From assembly GCF_000512585.2 (NCBI RefSeq), contig NC_089241.1, positions 7,458,001 to 7,522,000 on the forward strand: a stretch of DNA of 64,000 nucleotides, in the 5' to 3' direction. The translations under genes were made by a program, and so were the position numbers. This document shows positions 1 to 13,800 of this stretch, piece after piece (position 1 is the first letter of the stretch; the number at the start of each line of letters is the position of its first letter). The notes under the pieces were generated by a model that had not been told where the DNA came from, did no database searches, and worked only from the letters and a program-made list of their open reading frames with translations. This DNA is from Kwoniella bestiolae CBS 10118. Taxonomy: Eukaryota; Basidiomycota; Tremellomycetes; Tremellales; Cryptococcaceae.

Positions 1-2
1 GG

Positions 3-266
3 GAGAAGAGTACGAGGTATGAGACTGATGAAGAACGAGCGAGACGGAAAGCGAAGGAAAGAGAGAGGGAATATGAGACGGACGAGGAGAGGGCGAGGAG
101 GAAAGCGAAAGAGAGGGAAAGGTATGATAGAGATAGGAGGGATAGGGATAGGGATGAGAGAGATCGACGGGATAGGTATCATGGAGATAGAAGGGATAGG
201 GATAGGGATGATCGTGATAGGAGAGATAGGTATGATAGAGATGAAGATAGGAGACGTGATCGATAA
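3..266 (+). CDS. C-terminal end of an Arg/Asp/Glu-rich protein (partial)
   Basis: Only the last 87 codons lie in the window; the gene starts upstream. I chose this frame over the other open frame because it gives a coherent low-complexity composition: charged RD/RE dipeptides throughout, ending in a run of RDR and DRD units before the TAA at 264-266. The first part is a near-perfect tandem repeat, YETDEERARRKAKERE followed by the same unit again. Tails of this kind are common in splicing and RNA-binding proteins such as U1-70K-like or Prp38-like proteins. There is no folded domain in view, so the function is not assigned. Confidence 0.5.
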   Translation, partial: EKSTRYETDEERARRKAKEREREYETDEERARRKAKERERYDRDRRDRDRDERDRRDRYHGDRRDRDRDDRDRRDRYDRDEDRRRDR

Positions 267-420
267 ATATTAGTCGATGTTGTATCTTGAACATAGTGAC
301 CTGTTCAAAGAAAATCATAAACCAATAGAGATATATCATGTAGCATGAAACCTATGTACCTTGTCAATCATCCTGTTGAGATATACTGTACATGTGAAAT
401 TCATTCTATGAATTCTGTCC

Positions 421-2491
<2,071 letters not shown>

Positions 2492-2788
2492 CTTGTCGAA
2501 CCTCGCTGCGATGTTGAATGATTTGTTGTTGTATGAGAGCTAGATTTGAGAACACCAAGAATGGAGGAAAAAGCAACAGAGACGTCTTCAATAAAGGACC
2601 TTAAATGGTACTCTGAAGTAAGTTTTACCTGATGACCTACTTTGATGAGTTACCTCCACTTTTGGTGATCCCCTTTCTATCGATGCTCCATCTCACAGCT
2701 CACTGCTAGAACCATACCATAAAGTCAATATACTCAAGCATACCTCTCGTCTACCTACACAGCGACACTCGAGAAAGAGCGAAGCAAA

Positions 2789-4782
2789 ATGGACGAAGCA
2801 GCTCTCCTCGACCTCGATGCCGAACTTCGAGCCATCCGACTAGATGACGCACCCAGATTACAGCCCCTCCGTCTGGACAAGATGTTCCTCCGCGCGAGAC
2901 AATGGCACGCCGCTAATCCACGTTCATACGCTTCTGAACCCATCTACCGACCTCCCAGTCCACCGAAGTCTGCTCGGATATATCCTCTCCCAAAATCTCT
3001 GCCTTCTTCATATAAGGGAAAAGACAAGGAGAAGGAAGAGGTATCTCCGTTATCGGCGTTATTTGAGTACCCAGAACTGATACCGTTGGTATTGGATAAT
3101 TTTGATCAGCCGAGAGATTTGGCTACGATATCGAGAGTGAGTAGGGAATGGAATAGAATAGCGAGAAGGAAGCTGTACAAGCAACTATGGGTCAGACCAT
3201 GTACGTGATCCTCTCTCCTCTCCCATCAGGTGCACCGTCAGCAGCTTACACTTAGGCTGAACAGGGGAAGACGGGTGCCATTTCAAAGTACGTCAGCTTT
3301 GTCGTTTTGATCAGATTGACGTAACTGATAATGTAGCTGTATAGCTCGTACTGCTGTTTGACACTTTACATAAAAACCCTGAACTATGTAGGCTGGTGAA
3401 GCGATTAGGTCAGTTGTACGAGTTGTAAAGTATTAGTATCAGCCAGCTGATACACGAAAGTATAGACGTCCGATTTTTCCCACTTGCCGCGAGGGATGAA
3501 GAGCGCTCAGAATTAGACGATCAAGTGCAGAAAGCCATGGGGGAGATGGATAATTTGGAATCGCTAGTATGGACGGTACGCTCCCTACTTCTTCGTAGTC
3601 AGACTGATTTGATCTAACTCTTTGATATGATGTAGCGAGATCGTTCCCTTAACCCGTCTTTGCTCGAACGCATTGCAGGCCTATCGCATCTTCGTTCACT
3701 CGAGATATCAGGTCATTCATACAGATACTATGACCCATCATTACTTGGTACGATGCCTGCGTTGGAGGATTTGCGGATCATGATGCCCGATCCGAATCTG
3801 AAGTCAAAGCTTGTCGATGTGGTCAAGGCGCTCTCAGCTAGACCTACAGGAGGTCTAAGGGGACTGGGAATAATCTGTCAGGTTAGTTTACCGGTATGCT
3901 GTATCGATAGCATATGAGCTAATAGAAGTTGAGCATAGAGTTCAAGTCTGATCGATGATGCTATACTGAAAACTGTCGCACCGGATCTAAACAAGTTGAG
4001 AAGGTTGACACTATGGGGTTGTACGAGAGTGACCAAAGATGGAGTTTTTGATATACTCCATGAAGCAGCGCAAGAAGTTGAAGACTTGTCTCTGGATGCA
4101 TTACCTCATTCGGTGAGCTAGGCTCTCCGCAATGGCTATATTTGAGACCTAAGCTTACTCTGTGTATCAGGGACTGATGGATCTATCAAATTCACCTCAA
4201 CTACCAAAACTCAAGACATTATCACTGTCAATGACTATCCCTCATCGAGATCACAGGGAGATAGATCATACGCTATCACCCATGGAATTACCTATACTCC
4301 AATCATACCCCTCATTGGAGGCACTACACCTCACTCTATCGGGATCTCAGCTCTTCTTGCCCCTATCGGCATATCAGCAATTCCACGAACAAATACACCA
4401 TCCCGGGAAGATACGTAAATTATCATTAATCAACCTAGTCATCGCGACCGAAACACTAGAATTCATTTTACACCAATACACGTCATTGGAAGAGTTGTAC
4501 ATATCAGTGAACTCGAAATCGACCATACTAGATTCGCAAGGTATGATAGAGCACGGTCAGAAGTTGGAGATATTGCATGTGAATGCTCCGGAACGATGGG
4601 GACCTAATTCGGATGATCTCAGAGAAGTTGCTGAGAGAATGGGAGGGCTGCAACAGGTGGGATCGGGGAATAGGGTGTACGAGGTACATAGACAGTTGAC
4701 GGTGGAGGGAGAGAGGGAGACGACGTTGTGTAGGTGGTCGAGGAGTTGGATCCCTGGTTATTTCCAGGTTTGGAGGGCGTGA
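2789..4782 (+). CDS. F-box / leucine-rich protein
   Basis: The spliced product opens with about 95 residues of charged, Pro-rich leader. It is followed by an F-box-like stretch (LSALFEYPELIPLVLDNFDQPRDLATISRVSREWNRIARRKLYKQLWV, around residues 90-138, quoted in overlapping parts: the core is LVLDNFDQPRDLATISRVSR). Downstream exons read as irregular leucine-rich segments (LSHLRSLEISG, MPALEDLRIMMP, LNKLRRLTLWG, LPKLKTLSLSM, YPSLEALHLTLSG, YTSLEELYISV). F-box proteins bring substrates to SCF ubiquitin ligases through Skp1, with the leucine-rich part usually binding the target. At least six introns are present, with donors such as CCAT|GTACGT and acceptors such as GTATAG|CTC. No specific orthologue is recognised. 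Confidence 0.72.
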
Positions 4783-5107
4783 GATTGGTCCCGGCGGCAC
4801 GTAGGATGTGTGTTTCGTTGCAAGCAGGATGTTATGTGGATATTGTTTTGTAGCCCTCAGCAGACAATGTGTTTCTTGTATGACATCCAGCATCCCACAT
4901 ACGTAGTCATGTTGACGAGAGTATGTAAGGTCTACCTTGCTTCGTTGAGTGATGTTTACATGTCGTAGGCTTATCACGATAACCTAAATTCGTATTGCGG
5001 ATCATCTCCCTCTCTTGCTTCGTCTTGCTTCATACATTTCATGCCGTGTATCATTTCTCTTGTACTCCATGGGACTTAGGTCACTGATCTCGAAGAGGAA
5101 GAAAGGT

Positions 5108-5371
5108 ATGACCGCCAAACCGACAGAGCGGATGATCATCAACGTACATAATGGGGAGTTTCAACTCGAGGACTCGGATATCCAGATCCAGGGCAGTGAT
5201 AATATAGTCTTCAAAGTCCATCGAGCGCATCTTATAGCCGTCAGTTAAGTTATGTACTGATTTCAATTGGGCTGACCAAAGGGATCCCTCTGCTCAGCTG
5301 AATTGTCTTTGTGCAGCGTCGTCTTTCGAGATATGATTACTTTAGTCCCCACCAATGAGTTCAGCCTATGA
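5108..5371 (+). pseudogene. BTB/POZ-like gene fragment (truncated)
   Basis: Exon 1 encodes the start of the local BTB-like family (DSDIQIQGSDNIVFKVHRAHLIAVS). A second exon-like piece follows after CTTTGTGCAG and encodes VVFRDMITLVPTNEFSL before a TGA at 5369-5371, where intact relatives continue for about 150 more residues. The first exon should end at phase 2 with a GT donor, but the sequence reads GTCAG|TTAAGT, so the donor is TT. It lies immediately upstream of family member A. A 5' remnant of a duplicated copy is the simplest reading. Confidence 0.6.
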
Positions 5372-5749
5372 TAAGTATGCAATCCACCGTACATGTCTCC
5401 TCAGTGGATCGCCTATGCGAGAGGGTACATATCTCATTCTATACAAAATGTATATATATATATACATATATCAACCTACCTGCGGTCAGGTCGACCTCTT
5501 TGCTTTGGTACAGTACGCTTGATGTGTATCCACTGTACAGAGGGACACAAGGAAGATGAGATCCGTGGGTTAAAAGCAATTACAAATCGTTCAACTGACG
5601 TCAACCAGCATAAGTGGCATTACCGTATCATCTTTCGTATTTCTTCCTTCTTCTTTCCTTTTCATTCCTTCTCCCAAGAATACTCATTCCCTTCAACACT
5701 TGCTAGCAATATCTATCAACCCTCCTGTGATATTCTCTCACCCGACGCA

Positions 5750-6728
5750 ATGACACTCAAACGAAGCGCAACCTCCACCAGCTCAGAGACCCCCAATAAG
5801 AAACTTAAAGTCGAGGTCTTCACCATCAACGATACCAACAGAGACTATCAAGATCCCAAGGCGGATATCACCCTTGTCTCATCTGACGGATTGAGATTCA
5901 AGGTTCATAGCTATGTGCTCAAGACAGCGGGGTGAGCACAGAGGATGGACTCCTCGGTTCGATGAGCGTGTGGAGAGGATGAGTCTAAGCTGACGTGATA
6001 TGTTGATCCCGCCCCGTGTCGTATTCCGAGACATGTTAGACGTGGGAAATGTCACCAGTAAGGAAATCGAACTCACCGATAAGCTGATCGAGAGATCCCC
6101 TGTACTTTCGTTGTTCCTTTACCTCTGCCATGGCAAACCGATGTCGTTCCCCTCGGAAGACACGACTTTGGTCCTGTACAATGATCTCATCAAATTCGCC
6201 CATAAATACGATTCACCTCGGGTCCTTGAAACTCTGACTACCTCGGTTTATCGTTGGCATCACGAGGAGAATCTCTCTCTATGGATAGTGCTTCACTTGG
6301 GACTTACCTTACAAAAGCCGAAACTGGTAGCTTTTGCAATCCGATACAGTATGCACTCCTCTTGGCACATCAAGGAAAAGGTGAGTGTGGGTTCAGACCC
6401 CCTTAGAACGAGTAAGGTATCCGTTGGCTGATCGCTTCTTAGGCTACTGAAGAGGAGAAAGTAAAGGCAAGAAATCCAGTCGGTACCGTAGGCAATGTAG
6501 CGGGAGTCAGTTGGTTGGATTTTAGCGCTTGGAGCTTGTCGACGTTCAAGAACGTTCCGACCGACTACATGTTCGCTCTGCTAAGAGCCTATAAGCACGG
6601 TGGAGATGATCCCGAAAAGGTAGCTGATGGGTTCTTACAAATCATGAAGGAGATGGGTGAGTAGGAGTGTCTTCCGGGCAGAAGTAGAAGCTGATTCTGT
6701 TAATTGTCTCGCTCAAGGCAAAGTATAG
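5750..6728 (+). CDS. BTB/POZ-like protein (family member A), intron-1 acceptor apparently lost
   Basis: Exon 1 (from ATG 5750) gives a short basic leader with an NLS-like PNKKLK, then KADITLVSSDGLRFKVHSYVLKTAG, the first strand and helix of a BTB-like fold. Exon 2 continues VVFRDMLDVGN, IELTDKLIERSPVLSLFLYLCHG and LIKFAHKYDSPRVLETL. Exon 3 (after GTGAGTG...TTAG) ends DYMFALLRAY and FLQIMKEMG. A terminal micro-exon (CTCAAG|GCAAAGTATAG) supplies the last residues, KV, and the stop. BTB domains mediate dimerisation and often link targets to Cul3 ligases, but this divergent family has no assigned role. Intron 1 has a good donor and branch site (GCTGAC, near 5990), but the position homologous to the acceptor reads CCCCG|TGTCG, without AG. 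Either the gene is damaged or translation starts at the in-frame ATG at 6000. Confidence 0.6.
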
Positions 6729-7216
6729 TAGTCATGATATTCACCAACCACCATCAGTGCTGCCATTGAACCTCTTTAATCAATACGATACAGACACGTA
6801 CTGAAATTCAGAAACATCTTATATGTACATGATTTAACGAATGATAACGATCGTACATATATACAAAAAAAACTAAAGTAATGTATGTATATAAAAAATC
6901 ATCAGCTTCATTATAACCATAACCCACATCCCTGGTTTATAGATATCCACGCACGGTCCCACAGTAGCGTTATCCTGAATAGCAAAGAATTGAGTGACCT
7001 GTGGGGCGCACTGATCGTTTTCTTTGTGTATATGTGATGCTAACCAATCTCAAGAGAATGAACCCTTCCCCTTTCCCAAGGGCAGACGCGAATCACGAAG
7101 TACCTTGCATTCTCTTTGTTCCTCTTTTTCCTTTCGTCAGCTCTGAAAACAAAAGTAGATAGCTCAAACATTGATCCCCAGTTTTGATTCTGCCTTACTC
7201 AGCGCCACCATTGACG

Positions 7217-8231
7217 ATGATCGGATTCAAACGAGCTTCCACACCTGAAGACGACGACACCCCTCTTAAGAAATCGAAAAAGTCCGAGATTGTCGATGGA
7301 GAAATAGGGATTATCAAGATCCTGATGCCGATGTGACTCTCATCTCATCTGATGGATTGGTCTTCAAGGCTCACTCCTATGTGCTCAAAACAGCCAGGTG
7401 AGTAGTGGTTGTGATGCTTGGTACATGATTTCATCATCCTGGCCGAGGGACAGCAGCCAGTGCTTACACTGACGCTATCGTGCTTACTGTCGTTCCACAG
7501 TATCGTTCTTCGCGATATGATAGCCATCGCGCACTCCCTCGACCCGGAAGTCACCATGACTGATAAGCATTTAGAGCATGCTGAGACTTTTTCGATGTTT
7601 CTGGATGTTTCCAGCGGGAAACCTCTGTCCCCACCTGACGGATCCAGAAGATACCAGGAATATCAACGGCTTATCGACTTCGCTCTGAAATACGAGTGTG
7701 ATGCACTAAAACAACAAGTCCACTCAATGATCTACAAATGATGTCAAGAATACACCCTTAGCCCTCCTGGAGTTTTTATACTTGCCTATACTTTGGACGC
7801 ACCGGATTTAGCGGCCCTAGCTATTCGGAAAAGCGGCAAATGGCATCATACGGAGTCAAAAACAGTCAGTGTTAGTCCCTTTTTGCTGTTTGGGTCGTGC
7901 TGATCGTCAGAGGGCTGGGGGATGAAGGAGACAAGCGACAAAGCCAAGAAGAAGGCAAGAGATCGGATGGGTACCATAGAGCTAGTGGGACATGCCAAAT
8001 GTTTGGATCCTAGTGGCATGAGTTTACGACAATTCAAAGCGATGCCTGGCGATTATGCATTTGCTCTCATTAGAGCGTGCAGCGGGCATATCGATCAAAA
8101 ACCAAATAAGACACCAAATTGGGGATTGATCGCGGATCGATTTATCGGTATCATGAAGGAGATGGGTAATTGATCGCTTCGTCATTGTACGGGTAGAGCT
8201 GACTGAGCCATTATTAGGTAAAGTGAAGTAA
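7217..8231 (+). pseudogene. BTB/POZ-like pseudogene (family member B)
   Basis: This copy is collinear with member A: basic leader (KRASTPEDDDTPLKKSKK), RDYQDPDADVTLISSDGLVF, VLRDMIAIA, VTMTDKHLEHAETFSMFLDV, LIDFALKYECDALKQQ, then DLAALAIRKSGKW, DYAFALIRACSG and FIGIMKEMG. It has the same terminal micro-exon (TTATTAG|GTAAAGTGAAGTAA). Two lesions are visible: a one-base-type frameshift near 7295-7312, between the leader and RDYQDP, and an in-frame TGA at 7739-7741 (SMIYK*CQEYTL) in exon 2. Splice sites still look usable, so decay appears recent. Confidence 0.72.
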
Positions 8232-8777
8232 ACTTCTCCCTTCCGATCATTCTCCTCTAAACCCCTCTACGGGCGAAAGCCTTATTTCATAATTCCTGTT
8301 GTATATTATTGATAATCCCCTCGATCATGTATACTGAACAATGTGCATGACCCTTGGGTAAAATCTGCCCCTTCGAAAGTTCTGCGTTGAGACGCAAATG
8401 AATGTGCACACATCCCGCCCACACAGCTCAAGGTTCTAGGGATGAAGCGTGATCTGGAAGCTTGTGCACTGTGTCTAGGCTGGGAATGCACCCTGAACGA
8501 GAACAACAATGCAAATCGCTACAGAGAATGCTCATCATTTCTGCAAAAACATCACCTGATTCTCCTTATTTCGGCAAGAATACATAAAAAGGCATAACAG
8601 TCACTACGCCCCCCAAGCGTTATGTCACCTCGCCGCAGATTCTTCACTCAAAGCGCCTTAATACAGTATATTGATAAGATGTGATTGAAAATATGATTAA
8701 ATACAGCTTCATGATATTGATACTTATGATACAACCCATGTATGACCCATAGGCTCTGACTGATTTGAAGTGGAGCA

Positions 8778-9857
8778 TCATTTCTTGCAATCTATATCGA
8801 TAATCAGCTTCCTTTTTAAGGTGCAATAACAAGCACGAAGTGAATGAACTCACCGGGACTCTTCATCAAGCTCTCAAACTCTTTCGCGATTTTCCTTTTC
8901 TGTAGTACCCACCAATTTGATTCCCTTTTATCCCAATCATGCCATACATTCTCACCTGGGGAAACCGCCGAAGACGCTCGGAGTAGAGCCCAAACATATC
9001 GAGAGGGAATTCGTTCCATAAGGGGCAAGCTCAGTGCTGTGAGATCTAGAACATGTCTCCTACCAGCACCGTTCGTAGCGATATCACTCTGCACAATAGG
9101 CTTGATCAGCAGAGAAGAGCCAACAGACATAACTCACTGTATCCCATTCCCGGTCACTTTCGCATCTTATAGCGGTAGCGCAAACATCGACAGAATCTAA
9201 TTGAGCACCTAGCATGAACATGTCGAGAGGATCCACCTCACTCGTTGAGATGAAGACTTGTTGGGATGCTTTGAACCAGAACATAGGGAAGGTCGCTTCG
9301 TACTTGAGAAAAAAGTCGACCAAATCAGGTAACGATCCGAGCTCTGCCTTCTCAAGAGGAAAGTCAACCATGGCTTTTGAATAGGCAAGGTCGAGAAACT
9401 GTTTCATGATTTCAGAGTCCTCTATCCTTGTATCCGTCAGTTCGATGGTAGCGTTATCGTCGTTGGTGCCTAAGGTGAGCATGTCGCAGAATGTTTTCCT
9501 GAAGATTTCCAATCATGAGCTCAAGTCAGCCTTGAGGTCGAATGACAACGGGAAAGGTCACAGATCTTGAATTTGGACTCACGAGCTGGCCTTTAGGATA
9601 TACTTATGAGCTTTGAATTCCAAGCCATCAGATGATCTCAAGGTGATGTCTGCATCTTCGGCTTGATAGGCTGAATTTGGTGCTTCTTCGACATTTCCTT
9701 GGTCGGTCTTGGCTTTCTTAGCGGAAGATTCTTCCCCGATGTGGGGGGTGGTCGTGGAAGGACATGGTAGATGTATGAAAGCGTGTTGGATGAGTGAAGT
9801 GGGAGGGAAGTTGGAGGTGAAGGTTGATGGGAGAAAAGGTGCGAATTGGGGATGCAT
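8778..9857 (-). CDS. BTB/POZ-like protein (family member C), apparently intact
   Basis: This is the best-preserved family member of the 5-10 kb block, read on the minus strand. Exon 1 has a hydrophobic/Ser-Thr leader, an SSAKKAK basic patch and DADITLRSSDGLEFKAHKYILKAS. After a phase-2 intron (AGCTC|GTGAGT ... CTTCAG|G) exon 2 gives KTFCDMLTLG, IELTDTRIEDSEIMKQFLDL and LVDFFLKYEATFPM. Exon 3 gives RRHVLDLTALSL, YVWALLRASS and KIAKEFESLMKS. Reading straight on past the last exon stops at 8816; I prefer splicing CCCG|GTGAGT ... ATATAG|ATTGCAAGAAATGA, which ends DCKK at 8778 and matches the terminal micro-exon of A and B. The start could also be the ATG at 9941, but the ATG at 9857 is more economical. 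Function unknown. Confidence 0.7.
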
Positions 9858-10839
9858 GAGAGAGATTGACGTGATATAGATGGAAGAGACGAGATTGCAA
9901 AGGAGGAGACAGGAATGGTGTGAGTAGTGGTGAATGATCATACCATATCTTGATTTACATTTACATTACATTACTCTCCTGTTCTCAGGGTCATATAATA
10001 GAATCTGGTTGATGTGTGTTATTGTATTGTTCTTTGCGACATCGCACGGACCCAGTCCCATTCCCAGCTAGAAGCTTTGATCGCCTTAGGACTGTGTCAA
10101 TACATCTAAAACTGGGAGATACAGTAGTGCATACGAGTATAGTAAAGTAAATCACAGTTGACCTGCTTAACAATTGTCGAGTTCATTCCTTAAAACAGAT
10201 CACTAACGTTTTGAAGGAGCTCCAAACAACTGCCTATATACACGGAATAAAGTTGAGATACTCAGTCTCGCGCGTTTAGTCGAAGCAAAAGGACCAACCC
10301 ATCCCCAAGTGAGTCGTCGCAGATTCCAAGTCATACCAATGAAAGTGTATATGTAACTGAACTTCAGATCTCCTCTCGTCAGACAGATAGAAGGAGGTAT
10401 TGGGCAAAGACGTTACTCCGTATGGATTGGGTGATTACGATTGATTGATTAGCGGGACCAAATGCCTACCAAATGCCTACCCACTTGTTCGTAATTGGCC
10501 ATTACAATTACGATTAGGGAGTATTCGGCGCGACCCCGAGTGGACCTCCACATTTGATTGTACAGTACTAATCTTAGTATGTTGTTGTTGCTCGAGAGAG
10601 AGTGTGGGTGATGTTTCCCTAAGTTACATATGTATGAAACTGAGCATTGACCCATTGAGCTACTCACACTCACCTCCAGTACCCTTCCCCTTTCACAAAA
10701 CCCATCTCTTGTCATCATGGACAGACCACATGTATACTGTGGATAGTCCGTCGAGATAGGCTAGAACCAAACATATCACCAAACCCACTATACTCTGTGC
10801 GAGCGATACTCAGCCGGTGCACCACAACAGCTCATCAGG
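9858..10839. other. Intergenic region between divergent BTB-C and kinesin genes
   Basis: About 980 bp without a supported gene. It must carry the promoters of both flanking genes. The only small structure I noticed is a local direct duplication of AAATGCCTACC near 10460-10485. Confidence 0.5.
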
Positions 10840-13800
10840 ATGTCAGGAGGTGGGAATATCAAGGTAGTAGTCCGGTGCGTCTTCCCTTACATGAGACTCC
10901 TCGAGAGATCAGCTAATACTGTGACAGATGCCGTCCGCTCAACTCGCGAGAGTTGGCAAGGGGAGCCAAGGGATTGATCCGGATGGAGGGGAATCAGACT
11001 ATCTTGGACCCGCCAGAACAGTCTGGACCCACATCAGGTAGAGCAACGGAGAAGAAGCCTATGAATTTTTCCTTTGGTGAGTCGCACGTGTGAGCTTTCC
11101 GTGTTGGGTGTTATAGCTGAAGTGGGATATAGATAAGTCATACTGGTCGGCTGGATCTCGAGATGATCCGAAATATGCTTCGCAGCAGACACTGTATGAG
11201 GATCTAGGTGTTGAATTGTTAGACCATAGTTTTGAGGGATTCAATACTTGCATCTTTGCTTGTGAGTAGCTTCAGACATACGGACAAGATCTCGGCTGAT
11301 CTGATAGACCTCAGATGGACAGACGGGAAGGTGAGCTGGCTAGTCAAAGGGTTGAAGAGCGAGCAAGCTAAAAGCAATTGAACACCGGATGTAGCGGTAA
11401 GAGTTGTAAGTCTTGCTTGTCTTATCATGCACCAAGGAGAGTATATGCTCATGACTTTTGCAGACTCTATGATGGGATGTAAGCTCTCGCATACTCTTTC
11501 ATGCGCCAATATCCATCGCTAATTCAATGTCACACAGATGGAGCGGACAAAGGTATTATCCCTTTGACTACCTCGGAGCTGTTCAGGCGGGTAGAACAGC
11601 GGTCCGAGAAGGACTCGGCTCTTTCGTACACTGTTGAAGTGTCATATATAGAAATATATAATGAGAAGTGAGCTACCTTCCTTGCCCCTTATATATGCAA
11701 ACCCGCTTACTTGTTATGTCGCTTAGGGTGCGAGACCTGCTCAATCCGAAGAACAAGGGTAACCTGAAAGTACGAGAACACCCTTCTCTAGGTCCTTACG
11801 TGGAAGATCTAAGTAGATTGGTAGTGGAGAATTACAATCAGATGATGACGTTGATGGACGAGGGTAACAAGGTATGTCACCTGTCATGAACAAGGCTTAA
11901 ATTCCGATTAAGCTGACAGGGTGCTTCAGGCTCGTACAGTCGCGTCAACCAATATGAATGAGACTTCCTCGCGTTCACATGCCGTGTTCACTGTCATCGT
12001 GAGCTGTTCCTATAGTGGTCGATTGTATTTTAGCTTACAAAGTCATGCCAGCTTACGCAAAAACGACATGATCCTCAAACGAATATGACTGGGGAGAAAG
12101 TGTCCAAGATATCATTGGTAGATCTGGCAGGTAGTGAAAGACAAGCTTCGACGGGTGCGACGGTAAGTAAACCGTCTTCCTCCAAATTACATGCGCTGAC
12201 CGAAAATACAACGCAGGGAACGAGACTGAAAGAAGGAGCGAATATCAATAAATCTCTTACGACGCTTGGTAAAGTCATCGCTGCACTTGCTCAAGCCAGT
12301 GCGGACCATGGAAAAGGAAAGAAGAAAAAGGATGATTTCGTTCCTTACCGGGACTCGGTATTGACTTGGTTATTAAAAGAGAGTTTGGGTGGAAACTCAA
12401 AAACTGCTATGATTGCTGCGATCTCGTGAGTCCTTGCGATACTTCCATCGTAGCAAAAGGTTCCTAGCTTATGATCGCTTCATAGCCCTGCTGACTGTGA
12501 GTATATATGCTGAGTCGGGAGAGTGTATAGCTAAGATCGTAACCTGGTCGTAGACGAAGAGACTTTGAGGTGAGTATCACGATCAGCGTCCGGAGGCAGC
12601 AGCAATGAGATTGACGTTGATACAGTACCTTGCGATATGCCGATGCGGCTAAGAAGATCAAGACCCATGCTGTCGTCAACGAGGATCCAAATGCCAAACT
12701 TATCAGGTATGTGGAGCCAAATGATGTGACAAGTGCGTGGCTAACAATGTTGCCAAATAGGGAGCTCAAGGAAGAACTGGAATGTGAGTACCAACGCTCT
12801 GATCCCTCATAATATGATATCTGACTTGTCCTGCGGCAGTACTGCGTACTCGTGTATCTAGCGGAGGTGGCATGGACGAAGCTACCTTTGATCCCGATGT
12901 CCCACCTGAGCAACAGATCGTCACGTATAAGACCAAGGAAGGTGAAATCAAGAAAGTCACGAAGCTGGAACTGCAAGATCAGCTACAAGCATCCGAGAAG
13001 CTTATGGAGAGCTTGAATCTGACTTGGGAAGAGAAGATGGAAAAAACGCAGAAGATACATGTTGAGAGGGAAAAAGCGTTGGAAGAGCTTGGTATTAGTA
13101 TCGACAAAGACGTAAGTCAGTTGAGCGTGTCAGATCAACGAATTCGAGCTGATCTATTTGCAGATGGTTGGTGTACATGCACCGCAACGACATCCGTCTT
13201 TAGTGAACCTGAATGAAGGTGAGCTACATGGTGTGTAGAGAATGGAAACATAGCTGATAAAGTATCTCAGATCCGCTCATGTCAGAGGTGCGTATCACTT
13301 TTGCTCAATTAGGTCACCCAGCTGACAGGCTATGCGTAGTGTCTGATATACCAGCTTAAACCTGGACCAACCGTCGCTGGAAGTGTAGACGATAGTAAAG
13401 CCCATATCAAACTGTCCGGTGCCTACATACTACCCGAGCACTGTGTATTCACCAACGAGGAAGGCATAGTTACGGTCGAAGCTATGTCCGACGCTCGCAC
13501 GTTCGTTAATGGGAAAAGAGTACCGCCGAAAGCGCCCATCAAGCTGCAGAATGGCTTCCGAGTGATTTTGGGCGATTTTCACGTCTTCCGGTTCAACGAT
13601 CCGGCATCTGTGCGAGCTCAACGGAAGAGACTGCAGGGTTCAGCTAGTATCGATAATCTCTCTGGAGTCGCTGGTGGGTTAAGACCGGACTCACCAAGTA
13701 GTCGACCTGATGCCGAACTCATGGACTGGACTGCTGCTAGAAGGGAAGTTGCAGATATTGAGAAGCTGGGTGATCACGATCTTGATAGATTGTTCGACGA

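Noticed and set aside
19..273. 84-codon frame rich in Ile/Gly/Met at the window start
   Set aside because: It is the off-frame reading of the Arg/Asp repeat; the other frame gives the ordinary charged tail.
5451..5471. TA-repeat between the BTB fragment and member A as an element boundary
   Set aside because: Simple TATATA tract only; similar tracts occur at 39236 and 53525 and no target-site duplication or terminal repeat flanks it.
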